Notes under the pieces: model-generated | Told to the model about the DNA's origin: nothing | Seen by the model: the letters and a program-made list of their open reading frames with translations, nothing else | Databases searched by the model: none | Program-made: the position numbers and the translations under genes | IMG/VR virus record: IMGVR_UViG_3300044527_000785 | Location: 1 to 22,706 of that record | Length of the DNA: 22,706 nt | Direction: 5' to 3' (one strand) | From: a virus | Shown: piece by piece, positions 1-7,190 of the stretch | Numbering within the stretch: the stretch's first letter is position 1 | Layout: every line of letters begins with the position of its first letter

Positions 1-292
1 CTATCAGCCAGTCCATGTCTGTTTTTTCAGACACATTTCTTATCAGATCTAATTCCTGTTTTACTTTTTTGTACTGTCCCTCATTGAAGTTTTGGTTCTC
101 TATCTCGATGGATAGAACGTTGAAATCGATTGTATTTGGTTTGTACTTGTCGACATAATTGTCAATAATTTTAAGAATTGTTTTTTGTTCGTAACTATCA
201 AAGTAATCTTGGCTTAGATATGGCAAAACCTTCTGTCTAAATTTTACATTAGAAAGAAGGTTTGCGAATACAATATGTTCAATTGTCTGCAT
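1..292 (-). CDS. 41: Replicative DNA helicase gp41, N-terminal part (runs off the window)
   Basis: An open frame begins at an ATG at 292 and continues to the left edge, giving 97 residues of N-terminal sequence. It starts MQTIEHIVFANLLSN and includes VLPYLSQDYFDSYE. This fits the N-terminal domain of T4 gp41, which has an equivalent segment of the form WPYMDSEYFES followed by a helical stretch. Gp41 is the hexameric DnaB-like helicase that unwinds the lagging strand and works with the gp61 primase. The Walker motifs lie beyond the window, so the call rests on the N-terminal pattern and on position: 41 lies just downstream of uvsX in T4. The start overlaps the end of the uvsX C-terminal gene by 14 bases, suggesting coupled translation. 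The Shine-Dalgarno candidate is distant (AGGA about 13 bases upstream). Confidence 0.8.
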   Translation of the reverse strand, partial: MQTIEHIVFANLLSNVKFRQKVLPYLSQDYFDSYEQKTILKIIDNYVDKYKPNTIDFNVLSIEIENQNFNEGQYKKVKQELDLIRNVSEKTDMDWLI

Positions 293-776
293 TTTCGTTT
301 ATCAATCCTACTTGACCTTGAGAATATTGTTGTTTTACAGCCCGAAGGAAATCTGTGTTTTTAATAATTGGTAGCCAAAAACTATCTTGATTGGTTTGAT
401 CTTTTCTGCAGTTTTGTCCTGTAACTTTGTTCAAGTACCAACCCTTCTTTTCAGAAGTTACAAAACCATGTTGCAGAGCAATTTCTAACATTCCTGACCA
501 CATGTTGATACCACCTTCGTGTGTTACGTTAATTGGTATCTTAGATTTCTCCTTGACTTTTCTGGACTTTTCAATATTGATAATAAAGTTATATCCTACA
601 ACTTCAGTACCATCCTTCTCTTGTTGTCGTCCAATAAACCAAATATCATTAGAACTGTAATAGATTCCTGTGTTATGTGTTACAGTACCATCTTCAAGAA
701 TATAATGTTCTGCTTGATCAACAGAAATATCATATACAGGAATCTTGCCAATAGCCTTTATTGATTTAATTTTCAT
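279..776 (-). CDS. uvsX: UvsX recombinase, C-terminal piece preceded by a C-intein
   Basis: This 165-residue product has two parts. Residues 1-35 are a C-terminal intein half: the VYDISVDQAEHYILEDGTV segment has the usual block F pattern and it ends in the splice motif THN, followed by Thr36 as the +1 residue. Residues 36-165 are the C-terminal part of UvsX, starting TGIYYSSNDIWFIGRQQ and continuing through GYNF.INIEKSRKVKEKSK, which matches T4 UvsX after its SGG|TG position. The upstream gene at 943-1866 supplies the N-extein and N-intein, so a full recombinase requires trans-splicing. The start ATG has AAGGA about nine bases upstream. Splicing would join SGG to TGIYY without loss of any UvsX residue. 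The extein ends without the long acidic tail of T4 UvsX. Confidence 0.92.
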   Translation of the reverse strand: MKIKSIKAIGKIPVYDISVDQAEHYILEDGTVTHNTGIYYSSNDIWFIGRQQEKDGTEVVGYNFIINIEKSRKVKEKSKIPINVTHEGGINMWSGMLEIALQHGFVTSEKKGWYLNKVTGQNCRKDQTNQDSFWLPIIKNTDFLRAVKQQYSQGQVGLINENADN

Positions 777-924
777 TTAATATTTTCCTTATCTTTGAAT
801 AATGCATCCATTCGTTTGGATCATACAGGTTCTTGTGCTCTTTTTTAATTCGAATAGATTTTAATGTCTGAATAGATTTTAAAACTATAAAACCTTTTCG
901 TCCTATTTTTGCTCGATGCTCAGG
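766..924 (-). pseudogene. Open remnant frame between the two uvsX pieces, possibly the 3' end of a lost endonuclease gene
   Basis: The gap between the uvsX genes contains a frame of 52 codons with no stop and no ATG until codon 40. It is preceded in frame by TAA TAA and ends in a TAA that overlaps the start of the downstream uvsX piece. The translation is basic and protein-like (for example RIKKEHKNLYDPNEWMHYSK) and carries a six-residue repeat, LKSIQT/LKSIRI. I do not recognise the family. Split-intein genes in phage metagenomes are known to have free-standing homing endonuclease genes between their halves, so a decayed 3' end of such a gene is the simplest idea. That is inference; the stretch could also be non-functional spacer that happens to be open. 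Confidence 0.4.
852..882. repeat. Direct repeat, 13 bp twice, unit 18 bp
   Basis: The 13-base sequence GAATAGATTTTAA occurs at 852-864 and again at 870-882, an exact copy offset by 18 bases (six codons in the remnant frame on the minus strand). It probably reflects local slippage duplication. No role is evident. Confidence 0.8.
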
Positions 925-942
925 TTATTATAATAAACATGT

Positions 943-1866
943 TTAGTCGTAAATATTATACACATTATCGCCAATTTTTAAATCTTTCGCACAAACCCAT
1001 TGGCCATCAATTAAAAATTTGTGTTGTTTAGAGCAAACTACTGTATATCCGTTCTCAAGTTCTATTTCGAAACATTGAGGTTCTCCTTCTAATAAAGTAT
1101 CGGGATTCCACGTGTGTGTAACATTTCTAGGACCTTGAAGAGTCATTACTTTTTCATTCTCTCTAACGAGCTCTATATTTCTCAAAGACCCGTCTGCCAT
1201 AACAATTTTAGTACCCTCTACTAAACATCCACCAGACATGATTTGTTTAGGATATAAAGCCAATTCTTCATACGTGTGATTGATAACAATCATAGGAATA
1301 TTCTTCAAAGACAGGTGAGGCGTAACGATTCTGCCAAATGATTTCAAGGCTTTGGCTCTCGTCATGTCTGCAGCTTGATTTCCAGATTCAGCATCAGCAA
1401 CTTCTTTATTTGAAGCAAGATTACCAATAGAATCAATAACGACAATTACTTTGTCGCCTCTAGTAAGTTCTTTCAATTGATTGACACAATCATGTCGTAG
1501 CTCTTCAACTGTAGTCACTGGTGTGTGAACTACTCTTTTCGTATCGATACCAATAGAGTTAAAGTAATGCAACGGTGCACCAAACTCTGAATCATACAAA
1601 AGCATAATTCCATCGCTATACTTTTCTAGATATGATCTAGCAATCAATAAAGCAAACAACGATTTAAAGTGTTTAGAAGGACCTGCTATAGCTAGCATAC
1701 CAGGGTTGAATTCACCATCTATCTCTCCTGTTAATGCAACATTTAAAGCCGGAATCGTTGTTGACCACCCTTCTCTATTATTAAACAATTCTGAGTTTTC
1801 TATAGTATCTGTATATTTGATTGTTGAGTTCTTCAACATTTTATCTAAAAGTGTCATATTTACCAT
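943..1866 (-). CDS. uvsX: UvsX recombinase, N-terminal piece followed by an N-intein
   Basis: Residues 1-213 are the N-terminal part of the T4-type RecA homologue UvsX. They include the P-loop GPSKHFKS at about 62-69 (T4 has GPSKSFKS), the Walker B-type VIVVIDSIGNL at about 140-150, and end at MSGG near the DNA-binding L2 loop. Residues 214-307 are an N-terminal intein half: Cys214 starts block A (CLVEGTKIVMADGSLRNIELV region) and GYTVVCSKQHKFL at about 273-285 is block B, with the Cys-Ser-x-x-His form also seen in the gp41-1 split intein. The frame then stops at a TAA, and the rest of the protein is encoded at 279-776. GGAG lies seven bases before the ATG. The gene starts four bases after the end of gene 43. 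UvsX catalyses strand exchange in recombination-dependent replication. Confidence 0.93.
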   Translation of the reverse strand: MVNMTLLDKMLKNSTIKYTDTIENSELFNNREGWSTTIPALNVALTGEIDGEFNPGMLAIAGPSKHFKSLFALLIARSYLEKYSDGIMLLYDSEFGAPLHYFNSIGIDTKRVVHTPVTTVEELRHDCVNQLKELTRGDKVIVVIDSIGNLASNKEVADAESGNQAADMTRAKALKSFGRIVTPHLSLKNIPMIVINHTYEELALYPKQIMSGGCLVEGTKIVMADGSLRNIELVRENEKVMTLQGPRNVTHTWNPDTLLEGEPQCFEIELENGYTVVCSKQHKFLIDGQWVCAKDLKIGDNVYNIYD

Positions 1867-1870
1867 ATTG

Positions 1871-4369
1871 TTACTCCCAAAAATCGTCTACTGTAAATGT
1901 GGATGGTTCTTCAAAACTCCATTCAATAACATCAACAATTGATTTTAAAGGTCCAATGAATGTCTTCTCAAACTGGAGATCAAAATCAATGTACTGTCTA
2001 TAATTGTCATAATCGTTGAGCTTCGATAGGTTTGCAATTGAGTGACTGTTGAAAGGATTAGGTTCCTTCAAATAACAAAACTTTATCTTTTCACCATCTT
2101 CTATTGGTGGTATTATATCACTAAGCTGATTCTTGTACAACCAGTAATTAAACATGATCGAAGCTCTAACATGAACTGGAGTATGCTTTGCAAAAATTGT
2201 TTGACTGTTAGCGTATTTTGTAATACCGTTACAAGACCTTGGAAAAGCAATCTGATCAAATTCCATGTTATTGAATTGATGTCTGAATTGTTTTACATAT
2301 GCTATCAACTGTGGCTCAGTTCCGTTAAGAATAATATCGATACAGTCCTTAACAGCATTTCTACACACCAAAGGAGTCGAACTTTTAATAGCGTCGATAC
2401 CCATCATCTTTGGTTTTGGTTTGTCGTACCTTACACCCTCTTTATCAAATACGTTAAGGATGTAGTGTTTTTTAGATGTCCAGATTCCTGTGTCACCAAG
2501 ACATTCTCTCTTCATATTTAAAATAGTTTTGTTTACATTCGTAAAAACATTCAATCTTTTCAATGCTTTATTGATAGCTGGTTGCATTTTGTCTCTACAA
2601 AATTCATCCATCATATCAATAGCTTCAACCTTTGTTTTTGGATTGAGAGGAGCTATCACATCATTAAGTACAAAATAACATGAATCTGTGTCAGCAGCAA
2701 TCACATAATCTTTTTGTGTTTGGTTTAGTTGATTCAACCATTTGTTTAAGTGCTTTTCAACCCACATTGTTGTCATCTGTCCAGACAGCGTAATAGACTC
2801 AGCAAGTTCTGGTTGAAACCACCTGTTGTAAGGGTTTGCTAGAGAACCATAAAGTGAGTTTAGCTGGATCTTAATAGCATGTTGCAATGCATTGTACCTT
2901 GCATAGTCATACTCTGCCTTTTGGTCTCCATTACCAATTCTCTTTTCGGCCTCAAACATTTTATTTTTAAACTGCTTGCGTTTCGCTTTCAGCTTCGTCA
3001 TAAGCTCAGGTAAAAATCCTTGACGCTCATTGGTAAAGTAGCAACCGGACCCGGTCAGGTTCCAGTTATTTTGTTTTGCTTTTACAGTTTTATCAATAGC
3101 TGTTTCTTCTAATATCTCATAAATTGAAAGCTTTGTTTTTTCCACCAGTGTTTCTGGTGATATATTATGCTGTTCAATAAGAGTAGGGTATAGAGATTCA
3201 AAGTCGAATGAAGCACAATAACGATGCATTCCAACAAGCGGATCTTTAACATATGCTCCTTGAATTGGTCTTTCTTTTTCAACGTTTGGATTTTGAGGTG
3301 GTATCACGATTCCTTTTGGAAGAAGGTGGTTGTGAATAATAGTGTCCCAAAGTCGCACAGTAGTTAGTGCGTCTACAAAATTAGTCTTTGCATCATACGC
3401 GATAGCAAGTACAAGCTCAATAAATTTTAGCTTGTCATTCATTTTTTCAACAAGGGCACAGTCCTGTACGTTATATTCTAGGTACAGTTGAGGATTTCTA
3501 GTACACAAATCGTGTAGTGATTCGTACCCTTGTTTACGAAAGTCGACCTTTTTCTCCCCTAGTTCTTGCTCTGAAATAAAATCTAGAGTATAACTTTCTT
3601 GAGGTGTATTAGAAAACTTCCTATACAGCTGGAGATAGTCGAGTACGCTAATACCAACTATATCGTAACAATTATATTGCTTTGTTCCAATCTCGATTAC
3701 TTTTGGTCGTAAGTACTTCCAAGGGGACAATCGTTTGGCATAGTTCATACCGAGAATATTTTTAATTCTATTGACAATATAAGGAATGTCGAATAGTTCA
3801 CAGTTCCAACCAGTAACAATATCAGGAAACCATTCGGGTTTGCACCAATTCTCAACAAACTGAATTAGTAGTTCTCGTTCAGATCTACACTTAATATGTT
3901 TGATGCTTTGTGACGGAGGAACGAAATCATACAAAGAAAATACAATGCTTTTCCCTTTTTTTCGTAGGGTGATTGCATTGATTTCTTTATTTGCTTGTTC
4001 AATGTTGGGAAAGCCTCCAGACGAGTCTGTTTCAATGTCTATCGTTACAATTGATAGTACGTCAACATCATACTTTATTTCTTTGGGATACTTCTCGTTT
4101 AAATAGCAATAGTTAAATTGACTGAGACCATATACTTTGATTCCTTGATATTCAGTATATGTTTTCAAAAAGTCTTTTGCTTCTTGAATACTATCAAAGT
4201 CAACACGAGAAACTGGCTGACCAAACACTGTTTTATAATTTGATTCTGTCTCAGATTCTATAAACAGGTACGGTTTGTAATCTGATATTCTGTTGAATAC
4301 ACGCTTTTGATTAACATATTCAACAACCAACAGATCATTACCAGCCATAACACAGTTAGTATAAAACAT
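1871..4369 (-). CDS. 43: DNA polymerase gp43 (family B, with 3'-5' exonuclease)
   Basis: This 832-residue protein is a complete T4-type replicative polymerase. The exonuclease domain has VTIDIETDSSGG (Asp111, Glu113), VTGWNCELFDIPYI at about 186-198 and the Exo III region YNVQDC at about 299-304. The polymerase domain has motif A SFDFESLYPT at about 387-396, motif B KIQLNSLYGS at about 500-509 and motif C ADTDS at about 559-563. The C-terminus TVDDFWE has the hydrophobic-acidic character of a sliding-clamp-binding tail, comparable to the LDFLFG end of T4 gp43. It is somewhat shorter than T4 gp43 (about 900 residues). It is preceded by regA and its own consensus promoter (4392-4420). The ribosome-binding site is weak (GGA 11 bases upstream), which would fit translational control by RegA as in T4. 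Confidence 0.98.
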   Translation of the reverse strand: MFYTNCVMAGNDLLVVEYVNQKRVFNRISDYKPYLFIESETESNYKTVFGQPVSRVDFDSIQEAKDFLKTYTEYQGIKVYGLSQFNYCYLNEKYPKEIKYDVDVLSIVTIDIETDSSGGFPNIEQANKEINAITLRKKGKSIVFSLYDFVPPSQSIKHIKCRSERELLIQFVENWCKPEWFPDIVTGWNCELFDIPYIVNRIKNILGMNYAKRLSPWKYLRPKVIEIGTKQYNCYDIVGISVLDYLQLYRKFSNTPQESYTLDFISEQELGEKKVDFRKQGYESLHDLCTRNPQLYLEYNVQDCALVEKMNDKLKFIELVLAIAYDAKTNFVDALTTVRLWDTIIHNHLLPKGIVIPPQNPNVEKERPIQGAYVKDPLVGMHRYCASFDFESLYPTLIEQHNISPETLVEKTKLSIYEILEETAIDKTVKAKQNNWNLTGSGCYFTNERQGFLPELMTKLKAKRKQFKNKMFEAEKRIGNGDQKAEYDYARYNALQHAIKIQLNSLYGSLANPYNRWFQPELAESITLSGQMTTMWVEKHLNKWLNQLNQTQKDYVIAADTDSCYFVLNDVIAPLNPKTKVEAIDMMDEFCRDKMQPAINKALKRLNVFTNVNKTILNMKRECLGDTGIWTSKKHYILNVFDKEGVRYDKPKPKMMGIDAIKSSTPLVCRNAVKDCIDIILNGTEPQLIAYVKQFRHQFNNMEFDQIAFPRSCNGITKYANSQTIFAKHTPVHVRASIMFNYWLYKNQLSDIIPPIEDGEKIKFCYLKEPNPFNSHSIANLSKLNDYDNYRQYIDFDLQFEKTFIGPLKSIVDVIEWSFEEPSTFTVDDFWE

Positions 4370-4391
4370 AGTTTATCATATCCAAAATTAC

Positions 4392-4420
4392 ATTATAATT
4401 GACTAGATCGTGAATGTCAA
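4392..4420 (-). promoter_or_regulatory. Consensus sigma-70 promoter upstream of the polymerase gene
   Basis: On the minus strand TTGACA (4420-4415) is followed by exactly 17 bases and then TATAAT (4397-4392), a perfect match to the bacterial vegetative promoter. Initiation would fall about 15 bases before the gene 43 start. The -35 box overlaps the regA stop codon. The heptamer ACTAGAT occurs at 4402-4408 and 4420-4426, and TTGAC/GTCAA form an inverted repeat around the spacer, so a regulator site is possible. It would allow host RNA polymerase to transcribe 43 independently of the upstream clamp genes. Confidence 0.75.
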
Positions 4421-4842
4421 CTAGATTTTTGTTTGAATTTACCAATTTTATATTTTGGCTGTAGCTCCCACTTTAATTTTTCTGAAAACGGGAGTATCTT
4501 CAACTTTTCGATAGGCAGTTTTGGTTCTACTACTTTACTTGGATCAACTAGAGTTACTAGACCCCATTGTTCAAGTAAGCTAACAATTGTATTACGTCTT
4601 GCGATATCCTCTTGACTGATATCTGTATTCCTACCGTCTAGCTTAAACAGTTCCTTGAAGTGAACAACATAATACCTATCTTGTTTATGGAGAATATGAC
4701 AAGATTGATATAGTATTTTTTGATTCTTAGAAGCTACACCCATACGAGTAAGAGTTTCTCTGATTTTGAGAAAGCCATCTTCATCGTTTAGTCTAATTTC
4801 AACAAAGTCACTTAGAACTTTTTGTACTTGTTCTGGTTGCAT
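4417..4842 (-). CDS. regA: RegA translational repressor
   Basis: The 141-residue product aligns clearly with T4 RegA. It contains FLKIRETLTRMGVAS, ILYQSCHILHKQDRYYVVHFKE, a DGR segment and LLEQWGLV, each with an obvious counterpart in T4 (KVKETLTRMGIA, LYQSCHILQKKGLYYIVHFKE, LLEDWGLI), and it ends KYKIGK like T4 KYTIG. RegA binds the initiation regions of early phage mRNAs, including those of its clamp and polymerase neighbours, and blocks translation. I chose the ATG at 4842, which has TGAGGAAA upstream; a longer frame begins only with TTG at 4869. This start gives about 20 residues before the point where T4 RegA begins, and overlaps the end of gene 62 by 35 bases. Confidence 0.95.
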   Translation of the reverse strand: MQPEQVQKVLSDFVEIRLNDEDGFLKIRETLTRMGVASKNQKILYQSCHILHKQDRYYVVHFKELFKLDGRNTDISQEDIARRNTIVSLLEQWGLVTLVDPSKVVEPKLPIEKLKILPFSEKLKWELQPKYKIGKFKQKSS

Positions 4843-5209
4843 TCTCAAACGTTTCCTCAATATTATCAAGTATGGCCAATTGTTCTTCTGTTAATATCTT
4901 TTGAATCTCCAGAGCCTTTTTTTCACTGCACTGATAAACTCTCATGATAATATTTAGGTTTTTCAGATTCTTTTGAGGCCATTTCTGAAACCGTTTTGGT
5001 CGCTTTTTGAGGGTGTACCAATACATGTCATGTTGTAGTTCCAGATCGAGGTGACTATTCGTATTAATAAAGTTAGCCAATAGAATTGTATCTGGACTGA
5101 ACGACATAGCTTTGTTTACAACAAATGGAACATACTGCTTTCGCGTTTCATCGTCAAACAAATATCTCTTGTTTGTCAAAATGTCATTAACAAAATCAAA
5201 AACGTTCAT
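4808..5209 (-). CDS. 62: Clamp loader small subunit gp62
   Basis: The 133-residue product starts MNVFDFVNDIL and carries PFVVNKAMSFSPDTILLANFIN, a YTLKKRPKRFQKW segment and a C-terminal EEQLAILDNIEE helix. This is the pattern of gp62 from marine T4-like phages; T4 gp62 has the matching MVENALSQFPE and RGKRYGKW segments. Gp62 combines with four gp44 subunits to open the gp45 clamp and load it on DNA. The ATG at 5209 overlaps the gene 44 stop codon as ATGA, the usual arrangement for translational coupling of these two subunits. A longer frame upstream starts only with TTG inside gene 44 and is unlikely. Confidence 0.92.
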   Translation of the reverse strand: MNVFDFVNDILTNKRYLFDDETRKQYVPFVVNKAMSFSPDTILLANFINTNSHLDLELQHDMYWYTLKKRPKRFQKWPQKNLKNLNIIMRVYQCSEKKALEIQKILTEEQLAILDNIEETFENATRTSTKSSK

Positions 5210-6150
5210 CGATATTCTACCGTTGTCATGATTGCACAAATACATGCACAAGCATTGATTTCTTTATCAACGCAAAACGCGTGTTTGTATTGATAGTCTG
5301 CAATTGCCATAATCAGTAACGGTATCGAGCTATCTGTTACAGCTTCTTTGAGGTTATTGTACAATAAGGTGTAGAAGCTGGTATCAGTTACAACATCAAC
5401 GTTTTCTCCGCACCACTTTCTCATTTGAGAGAATTGGTTTGAACGAATATATTCAATCAATTGTGATAAACGATTATTATCAATTTGTGCTAGCAGACCT
5501 GTATCAATCTGTCCAAAGGCTACAGAGTACCTCTGTAACTCATTGATAATTTTACGAAAATCTGGAAAGTGCTTTTTTAGAATAACAATTACGACATTCC
5601 AATCGACTGTAATGTCAGGGTTATCGTTAAATATTTTCTTAATTACCTTGAGCATATCGACCATCATTTGTTTTCTTTCCTCAAGGGAGAACTTGAAGTC
5701 AACAATTGATGTTCTTGATTGCAATGGCTCAATAATCTTATTAAGGTAGTTGCATGTAAAAATAAACAGTACGTTATGGAATTGCTCCATAAAGTTTCTT
5801 AGAGCTGGTTGTGTTGAATTAGGATTAAGATAGTCTGCTTCATCCAATATCACAACCTTTCGATCGTGCATGATCGAAATAGTAGAAGAGAACTGTTGAA
5901 TATCGGTTCTTAGTGTATCAATGTTGCCATACATTGAGGCATTAATCTCTAATACCTCAGCATTCATCTCATTAGCTAATGCTCTTGCAACTGTTGTCTT
6001 TCCAATACCAGGTGGACCATTTAAGATTAAGTTAGGTACTGTGTCAGATTTAACTATGTTTGTAAACTCAGTCTTCAACCTTTCCGGTAACACACAACTG
6101 TTAATGTTTTGAGGCCTATAACGTTCCGTCCAAACCCAATTTTTCATCAT
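5206..6150 (-). CDS. 44: Clamp loader large subunit gp44 (AAA+ ATPase)
   Basis: This 314-residue AAA+ ATPase begins WVWTERYRPQNINSCVLPE, typical of replication-factor-C-like loaders. It has the Walker A motif GPPGIGKTT at about 45-53, Walker B with DEAD at 103-106, and the conserved Ser-Arg of the SRC-type arginine finger at 145-146 within EPLQSRTSIVDF. The length matches T4 gp44 (319). It hydrolyses ATP to load the gp45 clamp together with gp62. The start could be either of two adjacent ATG codons (6150 or 6147); a GAG lies six bases before the first. It follows gene 45 by six bases and overlaps gene 62 by four. Confidence 0.98.
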   Translation of the reverse strand: MMKNWVWTERYRPQNINSCVLPERLKTEFTNIVKSDTVPNLILNGPPGIGKTTVARALANEMNAEVLEINASMYGNIDTLRTDIQQFSSTISIMHDRKVVILDEADYLNPNSTQPALRNFMEQFHNVLFIFTCNYLNKIIEPLQSRTSIVDFKFSLEERKQMMVDMLKVIKKIFNDNPDITVDWNVVIVILKKHFPDFRKIINELQRYSVAFGQIDTGLLAQIDNNRLSQLIEYIRSNQFSQMRKWCGENVDVVTDTSFYTLLYNNLKEAVTDSSIPLLIMAIADYQYKHAFCVDKEINACACICAIMTTVEYR

Positions 6151-6156
6151 ATATCT

Positions 6157-6831
6157 CTACTGCTTCTCTTTGCCAATCCAGTACTTTACTTTACCATCAA
6201 CGCTTTCAAGATACAAACATCTTTCAGCCAAACAAACCTTGTATTCGTTCTTCAGTAGATTGAAATATTCAATCTTGAATAGACTTTGTTCTTGAGCTTT
6301 TAATGGATCAATCAACTCAACGATTGGTATATCAATTGAAAATTGATTAGTTGCTGGATTATTGGCTGTTGTTGACATAAGCGTTGCTGAATTGTTGTAC
6401 TGATTAACAGAAATCGTTACGTGTGTGTTTCTCAACAACATGGCTGCCTTAAACAGCTGCTGAAGCTCTTCCCATTTCAAATAACCGTTGAAAACCGGAC
6501 CTTTAACAGCACCAGTTTTGTTTTGTATTGTTTTGATTAGGGATGGTTCTGTAAACTTGTACTTCAATGCTGTTCTTGCGTGTTTAAAAACAACATGATC
6601 AGAAAAACACTCAGCTGTTGCAGCTTTATCCATTACTTTAATGGAGCTCAATAGCTGAGGTACATCATAGATACTCCATTTGTATGGATAACGTTCAGGT
6701 ACCTCAGCTATTGCAATAACGTTACCTTGTTGTGCCACAACTCCAACAGTACCCGACCATTCGAGTACCATAGACGGATTAATAGCAGAGAAGTTCTGTA
6801 GAACTTCAATAGTCGCATCACTTAAAATCAT
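6157..6831 (-). CDS. 45: Sliding clamp gp45
   Basis: The 224-residue product is close to the length of T4 gp45 (228). It lies immediately upstream of 44 and 62, as in T4. Its sequence has the clamp-like pattern, beginning with an LSDATIEVLQNFSAINPSMV segment, followed by SSIKVMDKAATAECFSDHVV and a beta-rich C-terminal half ending VKYWIGKEKQ. T4 gp45 starts similarly with a helix and a phrase equivalent to NFATINPGI. The trimeric ring tethers polymerase gp43 to DNA and in T4 also activates late transcription through gp55. AAGGCGG lies nine bases before the ATG. Confidence 0.93.
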   Translation of the reverse strand: MILSDATIEVLQNFSAINPSMVLEWSGTVGVVAQQGNVIAIAEVPERYPYKWSIYDVPQLLSSIKVMDKAATAECFSDHVVFKHARTALKYKFTEPSLIKTIQNKTGAVKGPVFNGYLKWEELQQLFKAAMLLRNTHVTISVNQYNNSATLMSTTANNPATNQFSIDIPIVELIDPLKAQEQSLFKIEYFNLLKNEYKVCLAERCLYLESVDGKVKYWIGKEKQ

Positions 6832-6845
6832 TATAAATTACCGCC

Positions 6846-7160
6846 TTATCGGCTATGGTTTTTAGAAACAATCATTAGGATGTAATGAATCGCTTTTAGC
6901 AAGTCATTAACATTTTTACCATCTTTCTTGCCGTATCTCATTAAATACTTTATAGCTGTATCTCTAGCTGTTGTTTCAATGGACCCTAAGCTATCCCACA
7001 CATCTACTGTTTGAATATTGTGTGCTGTGTAGTGATGCTTAGATCCTGTAGCCTGTTCAAGAAAAGCATTCAAGTTCTGCAAAAGTTTAGGATAGTTTTC
7101 TCTAAATGTGTCAGAAAACAGTTCCTGATCTTCTTGTTGTTGAATCCCTTTTGTAGTCAT
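6846..7160 (-). CDS. DUF3310 family protein
   Basis: The 104-residue product has a C-terminal segment KYLMRYGKKDGKNVNDLLKA followed by IHYI, which is the conserved pattern of DUF3310 (SaV-like) proteins common in phages. The function of the family is not established; members often lie among nucleotide-metabolism or replication genes. I chose the ATG at 7160 because GGAGAA lies upstream of it. An ATG at 7181 would add seven residues but has no ribosome-binding site. It lies between the glycosyltransferase gene and the clamp gene 45. Confidence 0.7.
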   Translation of the reverse strand: MTTKGIQQQEDQELFSDTFRENYPKLLQNLNAFLEQATGSKHHYTAHNIQTVDVWDSLGSIETTARDTAIKYLMRYGKKDGKNVNDLLKAIHYILMIVSKNHSR

Positions 7161-7190
7161 AATAAAATTTCTCCAATACATATTGAGACA

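Noticed and set aside
5206-5251. Longer start for gene 62 within gene 44
   Set aside because: The upstream frame begins with TTG and adds residues not found in gp62; the ATGA overlap at 5209 is the usual coupling arrangement.
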